Assembly: GCA_025766275.1 (NCBI GenBank)
Contig: JAFKAC010000066.1
Location: forward strand, 272,900 to 336,899
Length of the DNA stretch: 64,000 bases
Reading direction: 5' to 3'
Source: Lactarius indigo
Lineage: Eukaryota; Basidiomycota; Agaricomycetes; Russulales; Russulaceae
Notes under the pieces: model-generated
What the model was told of the DNA's origin: nothing
Database searches by the model: none
The model's input: the letters and a program-made list of their open reading frames with translations, nothing else
Made by a program: the position numbers and the translations under genes
Shown: positions 11,240-22,469 of the stretch, in pieces
Layout: each line of letters opens with the position of its first letter
Position numbering within the stretch: the stretch's first letter is position 1

Positions 11240-12350
11240 ATCGGAGAACGACAAGTACTACTTGGATGCTCTGTGGTCAGTTGTTGTACGGTACAACCCT
11301 CTGATCCTGCCGCGGCTGTACTCAGGAGATAACCACCAAAAATATAACTAGACTGCAAATGTGATACTAGGAGTTGTACATCACGTTTCTTTTGCTGAAA
11401 CATTGTCAGTGGCATTCAGGCCCGTCCACAGGGACTTTATCGATTGAGAGTAAGGGAGCCACTGGCAGTGACTTGGAATTAGAGATAGTTGTCAGTGGGC
11501 CAGCCAGAGCCGGGTCTTGTTTTCCGGCCTGTTCTTGCCAGTCTGTTCGTTCGGGATGATAAAAATGTCTTCGTGTCGTGCCCGTGATCTGGTGCTTGAT
11601 CTGGTGACTCCAGGCGTAGTTCAACTCCCGAATGTCGTACTTCCCGCCTGGGGAACCACACTCTTGTCTGTTGCTACTACGGCACAAAAGCAAGGGACCT
11701 TTTGCTCCGATGTCCCCCACGGCAAGTCTACATTATGAACGTACAAACAACCGCCTCCTCTGGCTTTTTTTTTTTGAACCTATTTTGTGCGCCTGGGGGC
11801 AAATTACCCTATGTAACACTAAACTTTCAGTAACTTCTTCTGGCTTTCACGAGTGTCACTCACTGTCTCTCATGAGCTCTTGCTAGTCGCTTTGTTCGTT
11901 ATGCTCCGGAACTGAGTACTCTCCAATTGGCCGTCCTTCAAAAACGACGACTGTTCACAGTTCTCTCTCTCTACCGAGCGATACAGTATATCCCCTGACC
12001 TCTGACTCTACTTAAATACTAACAGATGGAAGGCGTCTGCCAGTGTGTGCTCCGTGTCGTGCCTACAATGAGTACTCACTTGCGTGGCACAGGCGAGGAT
12101 CACAGACGTACGACGACAATCGACATGCACTTTACAGCTGGTTCCATAACGATTGTCCCGTGGTGACCGTTTTTTGGACGTAGACAAGGTTTGAATGGGT
12201 AACTCCATTGGGGTAACTCCGCCACTGAGACGGCACAGCCAGGCATAGCAATACAGATGACCATTCCATAACCCCAATTGTGACAAGATAGCTATTCTAT
12301 AACCCTAATTCTGCGAGATGACTCGATTTTCTGAGAGTTTTTCCTTCGAC
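11240..12350. other. Intergenic, no gene seen
   Basis: It begins with the 3' flank shared with copy D (to about 11410). The rest has only short unmatched frames and a T-run at 11766-11775. From about 12280 it becomes AT-rich and is partly repeated within the inverted-repeat element that follows. Confidence 0.35.
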
Positions 12351-12634
12351 TTACAGCAAAATCCAAAATGGGAGGCCCCTTGCGACCACATTAGGCGTAC
12401 AGGCTGAGCCTGAAAGGGTGTTCTGTTAAGTGGGATAACCTTAACTTTGCCGGCCCTTTGCTGAAATAACTATTTTATACCCTGGATAACTATTTTATAA
12501 CTATATATTTGTGAGATACTAAATTTCCCAGGAATTTTAGACTACACTTAACTATGAACCCCGCACATCAAATTTGGAGGTCAGCCGTCGTCCATTTTTA
12601 CTCAAGGGGCCCCCCATTTTGGATTTTGCTGTAA
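12351..12634. mobile_element. MITE-like element with 32 bp terminal inverted repeats
   Basis: Bases 12351-12382 and 12603-12634 are inverted copies of each other, 31 of 32 identical; the only mismatch is the tenth base of the right arm. They enclose 220 bp of AT-rich sequence with repeated 'taactattttata' and no open frame. Size, AT-richness and terminal inverted repeats fit a non-autonomous DNA transposon. No clear target-site duplication is visible, so it could also be a hairpin-forming relic. It lies just upstream of a decayed F-box copy. Confidence 0.55.
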
Positions 12635-12719
12635 CTATAAATCCCGCTCTCGAGTTTTGGGCGTCCAACTATGTTCTCAAAATGGCAGGGGACAATCGTT
12701 ACAGTATGGAACCAGCTGT

Positions 12720-14042
12720 ACTTGAAACACTTGGTTTCGTCCGATCAAGTCGCACTTTTTCGTGGCCCGCGACTACCCCGTAACGGAACAAGGGGACGGC
12801 ACCGACTGGTGGATGTTTGCCGAAGATGGCGACAAATCACGTCAGCATCGATGTTCCGTCTGAACCCGCAACTTCTCTGTTCATACGACTTTCATACGGA
12901 ACACTTGTTACGGAGGATCTGGATTACTGGCCGACCTTTCCTATCGTCGTTGATCATGGCTATAGCAGTGAGCAAGCATCTTTGTCCTGACGACGTTTTT
13001 GCCGCACTCGAGCAGCGCGATCGTGTGCGCCATGACGATCCCAGTATATCCCGCTCATTCTTGGGAAAGCTGTTCGCGGTGACGGAGGAGCCATTTTCGG
13101 CGTTGACACATCTTCGGCTTTCGTTGGAAGGTCTGTGAACATCCCGGCCATTCCACATTCCCGGCGGATTCTTGGGTGGATCTGGCAGCGCTCCGCGTTT
13201 ATGGGGAATTTCCTTCTCCTACTGTACATTCCCTTTCCAGTGTTACTGACCCCTCTTTCCTCGGCAGGTCGAGCTTCGACTCGATGACATACAACCAACT
13301 TCTTCTACTTCCTCCGAGGCGATGGTTACTTGTCCAGTTGCCCTGACTAGGCTCCAAGATCTTTCCATTGGGTTTTAACCATCAACTACCCCGGACGAGC
13401 CCGCCTCCCGGAAAACGTACTGCCCTTCCCGATCTTACTTCGATTTTTTTCCAAGGTGTTGGCGAGTACCCGGAGCTCGTGACTTGAATTGACACCCCTT
13501 AGCCCCATAGGTTATCAATAACATACCTCAATCAGCCTGACTTTCAGGTTCCCCAACTCTTAAAGTTCATCAATCGCACTCACCCCGAGCTACCCCGATT
13601 ATGGCATGCGAAAGTATATTTTGATGTTTGTGACGTCTTCAACATTTGTCATGAATTCGATGCACTGCAGTCTATTGGGATTTCCATCCCTTGCCAAGGG
13701 ATATTTTCGCACACCGCTCAGGTATTCAACCAAACTTCGGCTATACTCTCCAAAGTGTACGATCTACGACCAAGTTGGCAAGACGATATGGACGACATCG
13801 AATGGTCGGAACTCTGCCGATTCACTTATGCAGAAGCTGTTGTATGCGAAGAACGGGTGGGACACATTACTCTTGCAGTCGGAGGCGTCCCTGGGGAGAT
13901 GCTCGCCGAATTATTGCCAACCCTTGACTTGTTTCTCTTACAGGACCAGCCGTCGAGAAGTTCGTCTCTATTCGCCAGGACTCTGGTCGCTTTGTTATCA
14001 TCATTAATACGGTGTGAGTTTGAAAGGCTCGTCCTACTTTAG
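12720..14042 (+). pseudogene. F-box/LRR-like pseudogene (copy F)
   Basis: This is the most decayed copy. The second half of the F-box is readable near 12805 ('LVDVCRRWRQITSASMFRL'). Pieces equivalent to copy D follow: 'VFAALEQRDRVRH' near 12995, 'EEPFSALTHLRL' near 13088, a degenerate 'FLGGSGSAP' region near 13170, and the acidic tail region near 13790. The first helix of the F-box is missing or unrecognisable, and stops and shifts separate all pieces. Confidence 0.75.
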
Positions 14043-16615
14043 CGAAAAACGCAAGTCCCAAATTTGTCCCATATCTCAATCATGTCTAGAATTACACGAC
14101 ACAACGATCGAGCGTAGCGTCTATAGGTCTAAGTCGACTCTATATCTTGGTAGAACAACAAGCAAAACCTGTTTCCTTTAGGCTATACATGTGGCGATAC
14201 AAGCGTGCATACGAAGTTAACAATACTGCCAGGAACTCGGATTCGCGGTGACTCATCTTGGACCCACGAAGAGCACAGCGGCATGGCGCATTTCTGTCGC
14301 TATTCAGGGCCATATTTCTCTACAAAGGTCTACTCGGTTTCACATTCGCCCACCCACTCTCTTCGTCCATTCAAGCTGTCAGGAACGGTACGGCAGGAGC
14401 CCGTCTGATATCGACAACAACCATTGTGTTCGACCGGCGTCTATACAGGTGCCTCCATAATCAATTGACATAGCAGACGGACTGTTATTGTCCTCATACT
14501 GGTTAGTTCATGAGTCACAGTGGACGGCCTCGCTCCTACCTTCTATCTTCTTCACGCTTTCCCTTTTTCGAATTCACGAACGCCACGCGTGCCATGAGAC
14601 CCCGCGACGATTTCGGACATGAACAGCGGATCACGATATCCGATGTTGCGCAGACTTGCCAAGATCTAGACCTTCGGGTTCTCCGTGTTCTCTTTGCAAA
14701 GGTTGAGCAATCGCGACGAGCACCAATGCTCAAACCCAATTACTCCGCTGAATCCACAATGCAGAAATTCTCCGATCCTCTGTCTCAAGAGCGAATGGTA
14801 TATCCGGGATTGAAGGGCGCTGGGGGGACAGATGCCAGTGGTTGGTGAGGATGGTGCTAGGTCACACAGTCGACAGGCGGATTCGTCGGTCGCCACGCAT
14901 GCCCACGATTCGAAGCTCATCTGTCCTTTGTCTTTGGGACAGACGGCGACGTTCCAGATGATGATCTTATAACCTCCCCCCTTCTTGAATCAACTCTGCT
15001 GCTTTCTCTCTAGTCGCCACCACAGGAAGACATTGGGAGATCTGGCGCAAGAGAAAGGGTGGGTGGCACCAATGATGATGCGATTGGGTCATGATGCGTG
15101 ATGCACCGTCCGTCTCACTTCCGAGGACGGTTTGGAAGTCGCCGATCTCCGGGCCTCTGGCTTATCAGTCTCCGCACTGGATAGCGGATTTATTTTATGC
15201 AGCACGCGTAGGGGGACACGGCAATTTTCCACTGATGAAAATACACATGGACGTTCCACAATTGAATCGAAGGGCCACGAGATGCTGAGTTGGAAGTGTA
15301 AGGTTTGCTGATGGAGGGTACTGTATACAGATCGCGGTACTAGATAAAGGAAATGGCGCGAAGAGTACGGAAGAAACAGAGTTTACAACTAGTCAACCAC
15401 ATAAAGTAAGTAAGTTGCCACGTATAGTGTACAGTACAGCACGTCGTCTCATGAGACGACGTACAAGCGAATTTTAAAAGTCCGAAACTATGCGGCACTG
15501 ATATTACTGCGGGTTCTACTGACTCGATCCACCTCACGACTGACAGACCGACATGCACTGACATGACGTGCACTGACATATTGAGGTCAACAATGGCCTA
15601 AAGAGGTAAGAGTCAGCGCCGCTTCAATTGACTGCATTATTATTATTTTCGTTGTGACCAAACTCGAAATGGCTCTCGGACTGAAATGGCCGGGGAAATG
15701 GCTCATAGATAATGGATAATGTGAGGCGATTACAGCCGCTCCGCAGCCGCAGGCACCTCTAGAGCAGGGGCCACTTCATTCTCGGCAACAAGAGAGAGCT
15801 GTGTTGTCGTTACAAAGTAGTGCATGGTCTGCGCGTCTGCGACAGGAATTAACTCCGCTGTCCAACCGAATACAAACAGAGTCAAGACAGCTTCGGCGTC
15901 CAAATCCAAATCCGGATCAAGTTAGGATAGCCTTGTCCAACTCGAAACCTGAATGCTGACCGAGCGCTAAATCACCATTGCAAAAGAATCTGCACGTTCG
16001 TGATTTCGACGTGCTATCGTCTATTGGCAGGATTGACAGTGTTGCCGTAGCTCGGCTCTGTGTTTGCAGTGGTAGACCTATAAGTCTCAAAATTACTCCT
16101 GGTTCATATCACCCTACAGGTTACTCATCTAGGCGAGCAGATCAACAATCACGTCTTTGGCACTCTCTGTGACTGAATTGAGAGTTTTCTCGCCGTTGGC
16201 TTGTGACCATTTTCAGGGTGGAAAAGCTCTCCGTGCCAAGGCACCCCCGTTAATCCATCACAAGGCCCAAGAAGTTAAGTCATACTTCCTCTCTTACCCG
16301 CTTTCTCAATTGTATGATCCAGGTAACGTTTGCAATATCTTTCGAAGCCAACCTATTTCGCAAGGCCAATTTCCATAAGCATTGTCGCATTCGTCATGCT
16401 CCACGATCACGTTGTTCACCGTTCCTACGTTTCGTTCGAGTTTAAGCCCAGACCTCCTTCGGATCGTTTGCCAAGGCAAAGGACATATTAACTGTTGGCG
16501 GGGTCCATTCCTGGGAATAGAACTCAGGCTATTCACGCGATGACCATAAAGAAAGGCCATGTCGCCCTTCCCAGATTCTTGCCCTTCTCACCACTAAGAA
16601 TTTCAATAGCAACCT
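14043..16615. other. Gene-poor stretch, contains a perfect 22 bp palindrome
   Basis: No frame here is supported by homology, splice structure or a paralogue in the window. Open frames at 14510-14848 (plus) and 14666-14920 (minus) overlap and match nothing known to me. The palindrome at 15441-15462 is listed separately. Around 15540-15582 'cactgacat'-like words recur. Confidence 0.35.
15441..15462. repeat. Perfect 22 bp palindrome
   Basis: The 22 bases are their own reverse complement, centred on CATG. The match ends exactly at both borders. It could be a protein-binding site or a cruciform-forming sequence; nothing nearby shows which. Confidence 0.8.
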
Positions 16616-17557
16616 ATGAATGGTGTTCAGGTGCACGAACCGGCTCTTGTGTGTACGCTCATCTAACGCTCATCTTTCCCTGCTCTACAGACCCTTCTCA
16701 TTGACGGGTACATATCCCAGACCTTCCAAAGTCAAGCAGCCGAGCGATACTTCCTCAACCTACTGAAAAGTACATGCATCCCTCCGCACGTGGTCTGGTC
16801 CTTCGCTGGGAGGGAGGGCTACTTCTTTTTTGTCCATCTTGTCCCTCCCCAGATTCCTACCCAGCTTCCCGATCCGCCAAGTCGTTTGTTACTTGACCGC
16901 GGCATCGTGGACAAGGGTACAGTGGTTCCTCAGACGATGTGGTTCCCCCGTTCTGCTGCCGACAGACGTCTGCACGTCGAAGATGCGACGTTGCAGACCC
17001 CCATATTTTTCGAAGACAAAGATGGGGGACTCGGCCTTTCTCTTGGCGCCTTGATTGAAGGTCAATGTCATGTTCTTCGAGACGCGGATGTCCCCGCCCC
17101 GCTGGGTGAAAAGACGACTACACACATCCGTATTGTCGTGAGTATGACCTTGTTTGGTTTGAGATCACTTGTTGAACTCTAATTCGTTCACCGTGACACT
17201 AGTGGCCTGGATATCAGGAATTCAAGCGACAGGTCCCTATTCGTGACGAGTCCAGCACGCGTAGTCCAATCACCATGGCTAGGTTCGTTGGCCATATCGG
17301 GCGAACTGTGAATAAATTTCTCCGGGTCCGTCCTCTGACACCACATAAAAAAAACACTGTTCACTTCACCGATCTTTACTTTCTAGGATTGCGAATTAGA
17401 GCCTGGGTCTGTCGACGACCGACGCAAAATATGGCAGGAACTATGGCGGATCGGGCCAGATGGCATCAAGTGCAGCGACATTATAATCATCGGTGCCGTT
17501 CACGTTTCTGCGGGAAGTTGGATGCCCATAATCCAACTGAATCGTTACATTTTTTAA
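16616..17557 (+). CDS. WPGY-family protein of unknown function, copy 1
   Basis: Four exons, 16616-16630, 16691-17137, 17203-17325 and 17387-17557, all joining in phase 0 to 251 aa. Exon 1 is only five codons. Three paralogues in the window keep the same exon borders and the five-codon first exon, which is strong support. Motifs: 'TLLIDGYISQTF' after exon 1, 'GTVVPQTMW', 'IFFEDKDGGLGLSL' and 'HVLRDAD' in exon 2, 'WPGYQEFKRQ' at the start of exon 3, and 'SAGSWMPIIQLNRYIF' at the C-terminus. I recognise no catalytic motif, signal peptide or membrane segment. Similar proteins seem common and uncharacterised in agaricomycetes (from memory). Confidence 0.75.
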
Positions 17558-18779
17558 AGGTCAGCCATTAGTTACGCTAATTCGGAGAAAGCACTAAAAT
17601 CGCGCGACGGCTATCTCTGTTCTAGAATGTACCACTGGCAGAGTGCCCCATCGTGCTCTCTTAGGACTACTTTCGCATGTACTGTACAATGGTCTCCTAA
17701 ACGCAGGAAAGCTCGCTGCCGCCGTTGGAAGCAAGTAGACCAGGCAAACGATAAATGATGGTCACGAGCCTAGGAAATAAGGCGGGCGAATAGTCCGCAC
17801 GAACAGTCGCTGAGTTTTGACTATGGTTACATGACTGCTGTTCCGGTCCAAAATTCCGGGGTCCAAAAATATCCAAGGAAGATCAGTCGTTTCAAGTTTG
17901 CTGGGTGGGCCCGCCTTTAGTTGTAAATCGATTGGCGTTTTCGCTGTGGGGTGTGGTAGTACTACAGTCTACAGTCGTTGATGTTGAGTACGGGACAGAG
18001 AGGCCCAGCCCATCGACACGAGACGGCGGCATTTGCGTTCTTGGTGCATGGGAATTCGGCGTCTAAGTAGCGCCCACGTTCGTACCTGTTCCGCGGAGCG
18101 TTCACGGGGTCGCGGTCCGACGCATTTCTGTTATTCCTCGGGCGTAGGCATGCAGATCTATGTATTGGGGGAACAGGGAGAAAGTGAGCTCATCTATCCA
18201 GGGATTGTTGCATCCTTCGGAACCTTTGCGGCGAGGTCGTCGATCTCAATCGCGGCGTTTTTGACGTGCTTCCCCAGTCGAGCTGGTTGACCACAATCTG
18301 GCATGCAGGTCTATCGCTCGTACTTGCGCAGTGGGAGATCTAGTCTGGCTTGAGAAGCTCTCGGGAAGCACAACCCGAAAAAAAAAACTAGCCACGTACA
18401 CTCGATAACCGGTGCCAGTTCAGCTGTGCCTTGTCTGCGCGGCTCCCCGCTCTAGTCGTCAGTAGGCCTTGAACCGAAAACATTCCGGGCATCATATGGA
18501 AATGCCAGTCGTGTCGCTCCCACGCTGAGCTCTTGAGAAACCAGAATAAACTTGAGCGAGAGGAAAGGGATAACCCAGTATTGGCCCGCAGCCTCGCAAG
18601 AGACGGGCGAACAACCGCTGGGTGGAGAACGCCCATCGCGGAATCGGGCTCCGACATCTGAGGCCTCCAGTCTGTGTTGAGCGCAGTGAAAAGACGCGCG
18701 CGACACCGACTCCATTCCGCGTTGCACCGATGCCGTCGCCGCTAACGCAGTATTGTCGCATTGCACTGCACCTGCCCTA
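17558..18779. other. Intergenic, no gene seen
   Basis: This is the 3' flank of WPGY copy 1 and sequence leading into the tandem duplication. Minus frames at 18452-18979 are long, but the similarity they share with 20494-20865 is at DNA level, without a common reading frame. Confidence 0.35.
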
Positions 18780-19638
18780 TTAGAATATACAGCACGAAGA
18801 CGAGGTCGCAAGCGAGCTTCGCGCTCTCGCCCCCGCGGTTGGAGGCTGAACTCGATATTGTGGTTGCGCCTGACGTGCCCATTCTGGTGCAAGTTGTGGA
18901 TAGTTTCGGGAGCTCGGAACACGCGCGCGGAGAGATCTAGATAGAACACGAGAAGTCTACTAGGCGTAAGCACTGGCATGCTTGAAAGTAAACGAGTGGT
19001 AAAGTATTCTCACCTCAGTATCGCCCGTGTACGAGCGATGTCTGAGGTGGTCTGTACGAGCAGGGGAGGGTGTTCAACTACGGAGTAAAAAGGCCGAGGA
19101 CGTACAAACGTCGCGCTAAGGAGTGACAGGACATGACTAAAAGGCTTTAGTTTAGGCGGAAACTCGAATAGGCAGGCAGGCAGCGAAAAGGTATCGTAAA
19201 TGCGGGAACGTCGCGCATAGACGCGCTGAATCTCAACATCTGGGACCAGTTCAGTGCACGATGTAGAGGCCGAGCATCTGAAGAGCGACCTATGGTTTGA
19301 ATGCGCGGTAATTTTGTTGTGAGTTCCCGCTTTGGGACGTGAGCCCGAGTCGATTCACGACCTAATGCCTGGCAATACTATCCTCGGCGCTAACTTGAAA
19401 CTCACATCGCACTAGATAAGTGGACAACAATACGGATAGTGTGGACAAGCGTTCATGCGTTCGCGTCGTTAGTTATGCAGTCAGCCCTTCGCGAATCAAA
19501 CAATTATTTATGTGCTGACCTCCACATCCATCTCCGCGTGAAGCAAACGCAATCTGCCGAAATAGACGCTCTGTGTTTGTGTTTGGTGTACCCGTATCGG
19601 GCTGTATGACCAGGGCCAACCTCTTGGCCAACCTACTA

Positions 19639-19680
19639 GTCCAGCACTCCGCCTTGTAGGACCCGTAGGACCTACCCTAC
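19639..19680 (+). promoter_or_regulatory. Conserved upstream block of small-tail gene U1
   Basis: 'ccagcactcc' followed by two near copies of 'gtaggacc', 95-135 bp before the ATG. Related blocks occur at the same distance before the other family members (21010, 42571, 44821 and 62399). Confidence 0.5.
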
Positions 19681-19773
19681 TGGTATGTGCTGGTCTCCCT
19701 TTTGTCACCGTGTTTCGTGCATTCAAGAGGGGCTAATACGCCCATGCAGATCTCCCCATCGTACTGAAGCACA

Positions 19774-20202
19774 ATGAGTTCTCAAAATTCTCTCTTCAAG
19801 TTGTGAGTAAATTCCTACTACACGTGGTTAGCAGGCGTCCGGATCGGGTCCCGTTGTGACCAGCATGTTTGCGAAACGGGAAAATGCCAAGCCAATCCCG
19901 AAGATTCATGTCCGCAGACTTGGATCAGAAAACTGACCTCGAACCGTGCCCCATGCAGTCATTCACGAGGCAATCCATCCCGGCCCGCCACTGGAAAGCC
20001 GACTCAGGCACAACCACCATCTAACCCGTCAGCGCCACAACAGAACTCGGCGGGCCAGCAGGGAGGTCAACATGGTGACCAGGCAGTGGATAATCGCAAA
20101 AGCATTGGGAAGAAGATAGGCAGCTGGGTTCGACGACTGTGAGTGAGCGATTATTACTGGGGATGGGACTTTAGTAACCACCTGCGCAGCCTGGGAAGGT
20201 AG
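19774..20202 (+). CDS. Small Pro/Gln-rich protein U1 with basic C-terminus (small-tail family)
   Basis: Exons 19774-19802, 19959-20138 and 20190-20202 give 73 aa. The first intron is in phase 2 (donor GTGAGT; acceptor CCCCATGCAG). The same design, with a 14-29 nt first exon and a phase-2 intron of 152-165 nt, recurs in four other complete copies in the window. The middle is rich in Pro, Gln, Ser and Gly ('QAQPPSNPSAPQQNSAG'). The end is basic and helix-like ('RKSIGKKIGSWVRRLLGR'). The third exon is supported by a GTGAGTGAG donor shared with the tandem copy; without that intron the protein stops two codons after 'WVRR'. No signal peptide or cysteine. Function unknown. An open frame preserved in two diverged copies argues that it is coding. 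Confidence 0.55.
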
Positions 20203-21009
20203 TGCAAACATATATATGTTCTCGCTTTGCGCGATCGTCCAATTCCGTAATCGGTATCGGTTTTAAACGGTGTGAATGTCAAGGTGAATGTGTTAAATGG
20301 TTAGCGACAATACCGTTGTAGTGCCAGGGGGCGGGACGAGCCACTCGTTCTAACTCTGCAAAAAGCTCACTTGGTCCGTGAGAGCACGCAACTCAATTTC
20401 CCAAGCCCGAGTCGCTGTGCAGGAGCAGGGATTATAGTCTGTAATTTAAGCCAGTCTATCCGCTTGCCACAGTAGGTGACTCGGACTTACGTATCAAGGA
20501 GAGACAATCTGAGGCAGTGAGGCACGAACCGTGACGGTGCGAGCAGGACAGCGCGAGGACACGAGGTCGCAACCGAGTCTCATGCTCTCGACCCCGCGGT
20601 CGGAGGCTGAGCTCGATATTGTGGTGATGCTTGAAGGGCCTATTCTGGGGCTGTGTCCGTGCACGCCGTAGAGGCCGAGTGTCCGAAAGGAGATCCATGA
20701 TTTGAATGCGAAGTAATTGTTGTTGTGAATTCCCGCTCTCGGGACGTAAATCCTAGTCAATCCACGCATTGCTATCCTTGGCGCTAACTCGAAACCCTCA
20801 TTGTACTGGCTAAGTGCACCACAATACGTCCAAGCGTTCATATCGCCCGCTATGTAGTCAGCCATTCACGAATCGAACAATTACCGTACTTGCACGCTGA
20901 CACAGTACCGTAAGTATTCTTCTCTGCCTGTTGCAACGCAATCTGCCGAACGAAATAGACGCTCTGTGTTCGTAACTTACCCGCATCAGGTTTTATGAGG
21001 GCCAACCTA

Positions 21010-21050
21010 GTCCAGCACTCCGCCACGTAGGATCCGTGGGACCCACCCTA
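21010..21050 (+). promoter_or_regulatory. Conserved upstream block of small-tail gene U2
   Basis: 'ccagcactcc' then 'gtaggatccgtgggacc', about 90-125 bp before the ATG. It is the closest match in the U pair to the doubled GGATCC blocks before the minus-strand members. Confidence 0.5.
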
Positions 21051-21136
21051 CTTGTATATACTGGTCTCCCTGTTGTCACCGCATCCAAGAGGGGCTAACG
21101 TGTCCTTGCAGACCTTCATCGTACTGAGTCATACTA

Positions 21137-21576
21137 ATGGGTTCGCGAAGATTTCTCTTGTGAGTGATAATCCTACACGTGGTTAGCAGAGTCCGGATCG
21201 GGTCCCGTTTTGATCAGTGTGTTCGCGAAGCGGAAAAATGCCAAGCCAATTCCAAGAGAAACGCACATTCATGTTCGCAGACTCGGACCGGAAAACTGAC
21301 CTCGAACCTTACCCCATGCAGTCATCCACGAGGCAGTCCATCTCAACCTACTACTGGAGCTCAGGCGCAACCGGCATCTAAACCGCCAGTTTCAGAGCGA
21401 AACTCGGCGGGCCAGCAGGGAGATGGACAAGTTAGCCGGCCCATGGCTAATCGCAAAAATATTAGGAAGAAGATATGCCGCTGGGTTCGACGACGGTGAG
21501 TGAGCGACTATTAGTGAGGGCGGAATTTCACAATGACCACTTGCACAGCTTGGGACGCCCTGTAATGCAAATATAA
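21137..21576 (+). CDS. Small Pro/Gln-rich protein U2 with basic C-terminus (small-tail family)
   Basis: Exons 21137-21159, 21322-21495 and 21549-21576 give 74 aa. The first intron is 162 nt, phase 2, GTGAGT...CCATGCAG. Exon 2 aligns with U1 throughout ('HPRGSPSQPTTGAQAQP', 'RNSAGQQG') and again ends in a basic stretch ('KNIRKKICRWVRR'). The third exon follows a GTGAGTGAG donor conserved with U1. If that intron is retained, the stop comes right after 'WVRRR'. The first exons differ in length by six bases yet keep the frame. Function unknown. Confidence 0.55.
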
Positions 21577-21680
21577 ATGTTTTTACGTAGCGGTTGTCCA
21601 CCCCAGTACCGGTATTAAAACTGTGAATGTGTTAAACAGTCAGCGACCATACCATAAGCCACCCGTACCAACGCCGCAAC

Positions 21681-22469
21681 TGTACCAAAGATCACCTCTG
21701 GGCGGTGAGAGCGCACATCCCAAAGTCAAAGTCGGAACAGGGATTGCTGTAAGCCAATTCATCCGCTTGTTGGGTTGGTGATCTGGATCAAACGTATCAA
21801 GGGTAGCCGGTCTGAGACGGAGTTGATACACGCCGAACGGAACTCGGAGTGAGTGGGCACGTGCTCATCCTCTCTTGCCTGCTGCCACCTGTTCGTTCTG
21901 TCTGCCCGTTTTTCAAAACACCAGAACTCTTTTCATTTCACCCAGAAAAAATCGCCAAGGGATTGATTCTTGTCCGAAATCGGCTCGCTCCGGGGTCCAC
22001 CCATCGTCACGGATACAAAACCGCCTCATTTTCGATCAAGAAGTACTTCGTGCTTCCGCTCACTACGTAGTATGCACATGAACTACTGCATTTCAATGAC
22101 ATATTTTCCCTGTGCCTCGCACCGGGCGTCTCCCCAGAAGATAATGTAGTGATACCCAAAGACACCCTACATCGTTCTCTCGCCTCGGACTCGATGAGGT
22201 GGCATATGACCTATCCATGGAGCTGAGATATATTTGCCAAACTTCCAATGGCGTCTCGAGAAGATGAGAGACAGAAGATACCAGACAAAACAAGATAACC
22301 AGGCTGATTGGAGTCAATGCGGCGAATGCCTTGTGACGTCTCCTCCAACTCTACTGTGAGTGCTATTTATGCAGGCCAACTAAAGAATGTCGTGTTGTGC
22401 TGGTTATTGCTATGAGGTTCTCGCAGGTATGTCGACAATTTATAGCCCATTCGACCTGTACTAAAGGTG
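21681..22469. other. Intergenic, no gene seen
   Basis: Between the tandem units and the next duplicated segment. Only short frames without support. Confidence 0.35.

Larger units (their letters stand above)
18780..20260. repeat. Tandem duplication, unit 1
   Basis: Blocks in order match unit 2 (about 20550-21680): for example 18800-18860 against 20562-20620, 19267-19500 against 20669-20885, and 19540-20202 against 20940-21576. The unit carries one small spliced gene (19774-20202) and its promoter block. Unit 1 is longer, so extra sequence was gained here or lost in unit 2. Confidence 0.75.
20550..21680. repeat. Tandem duplication, unit 2
   Basis: Direct copy of the unit at 18780-20260, clearly diverged, with many small indels. 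It carries the small gene at 21137-21576. The 20203-20549 stretch between the units shows nothing recognisable. Confidence 0.75.
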
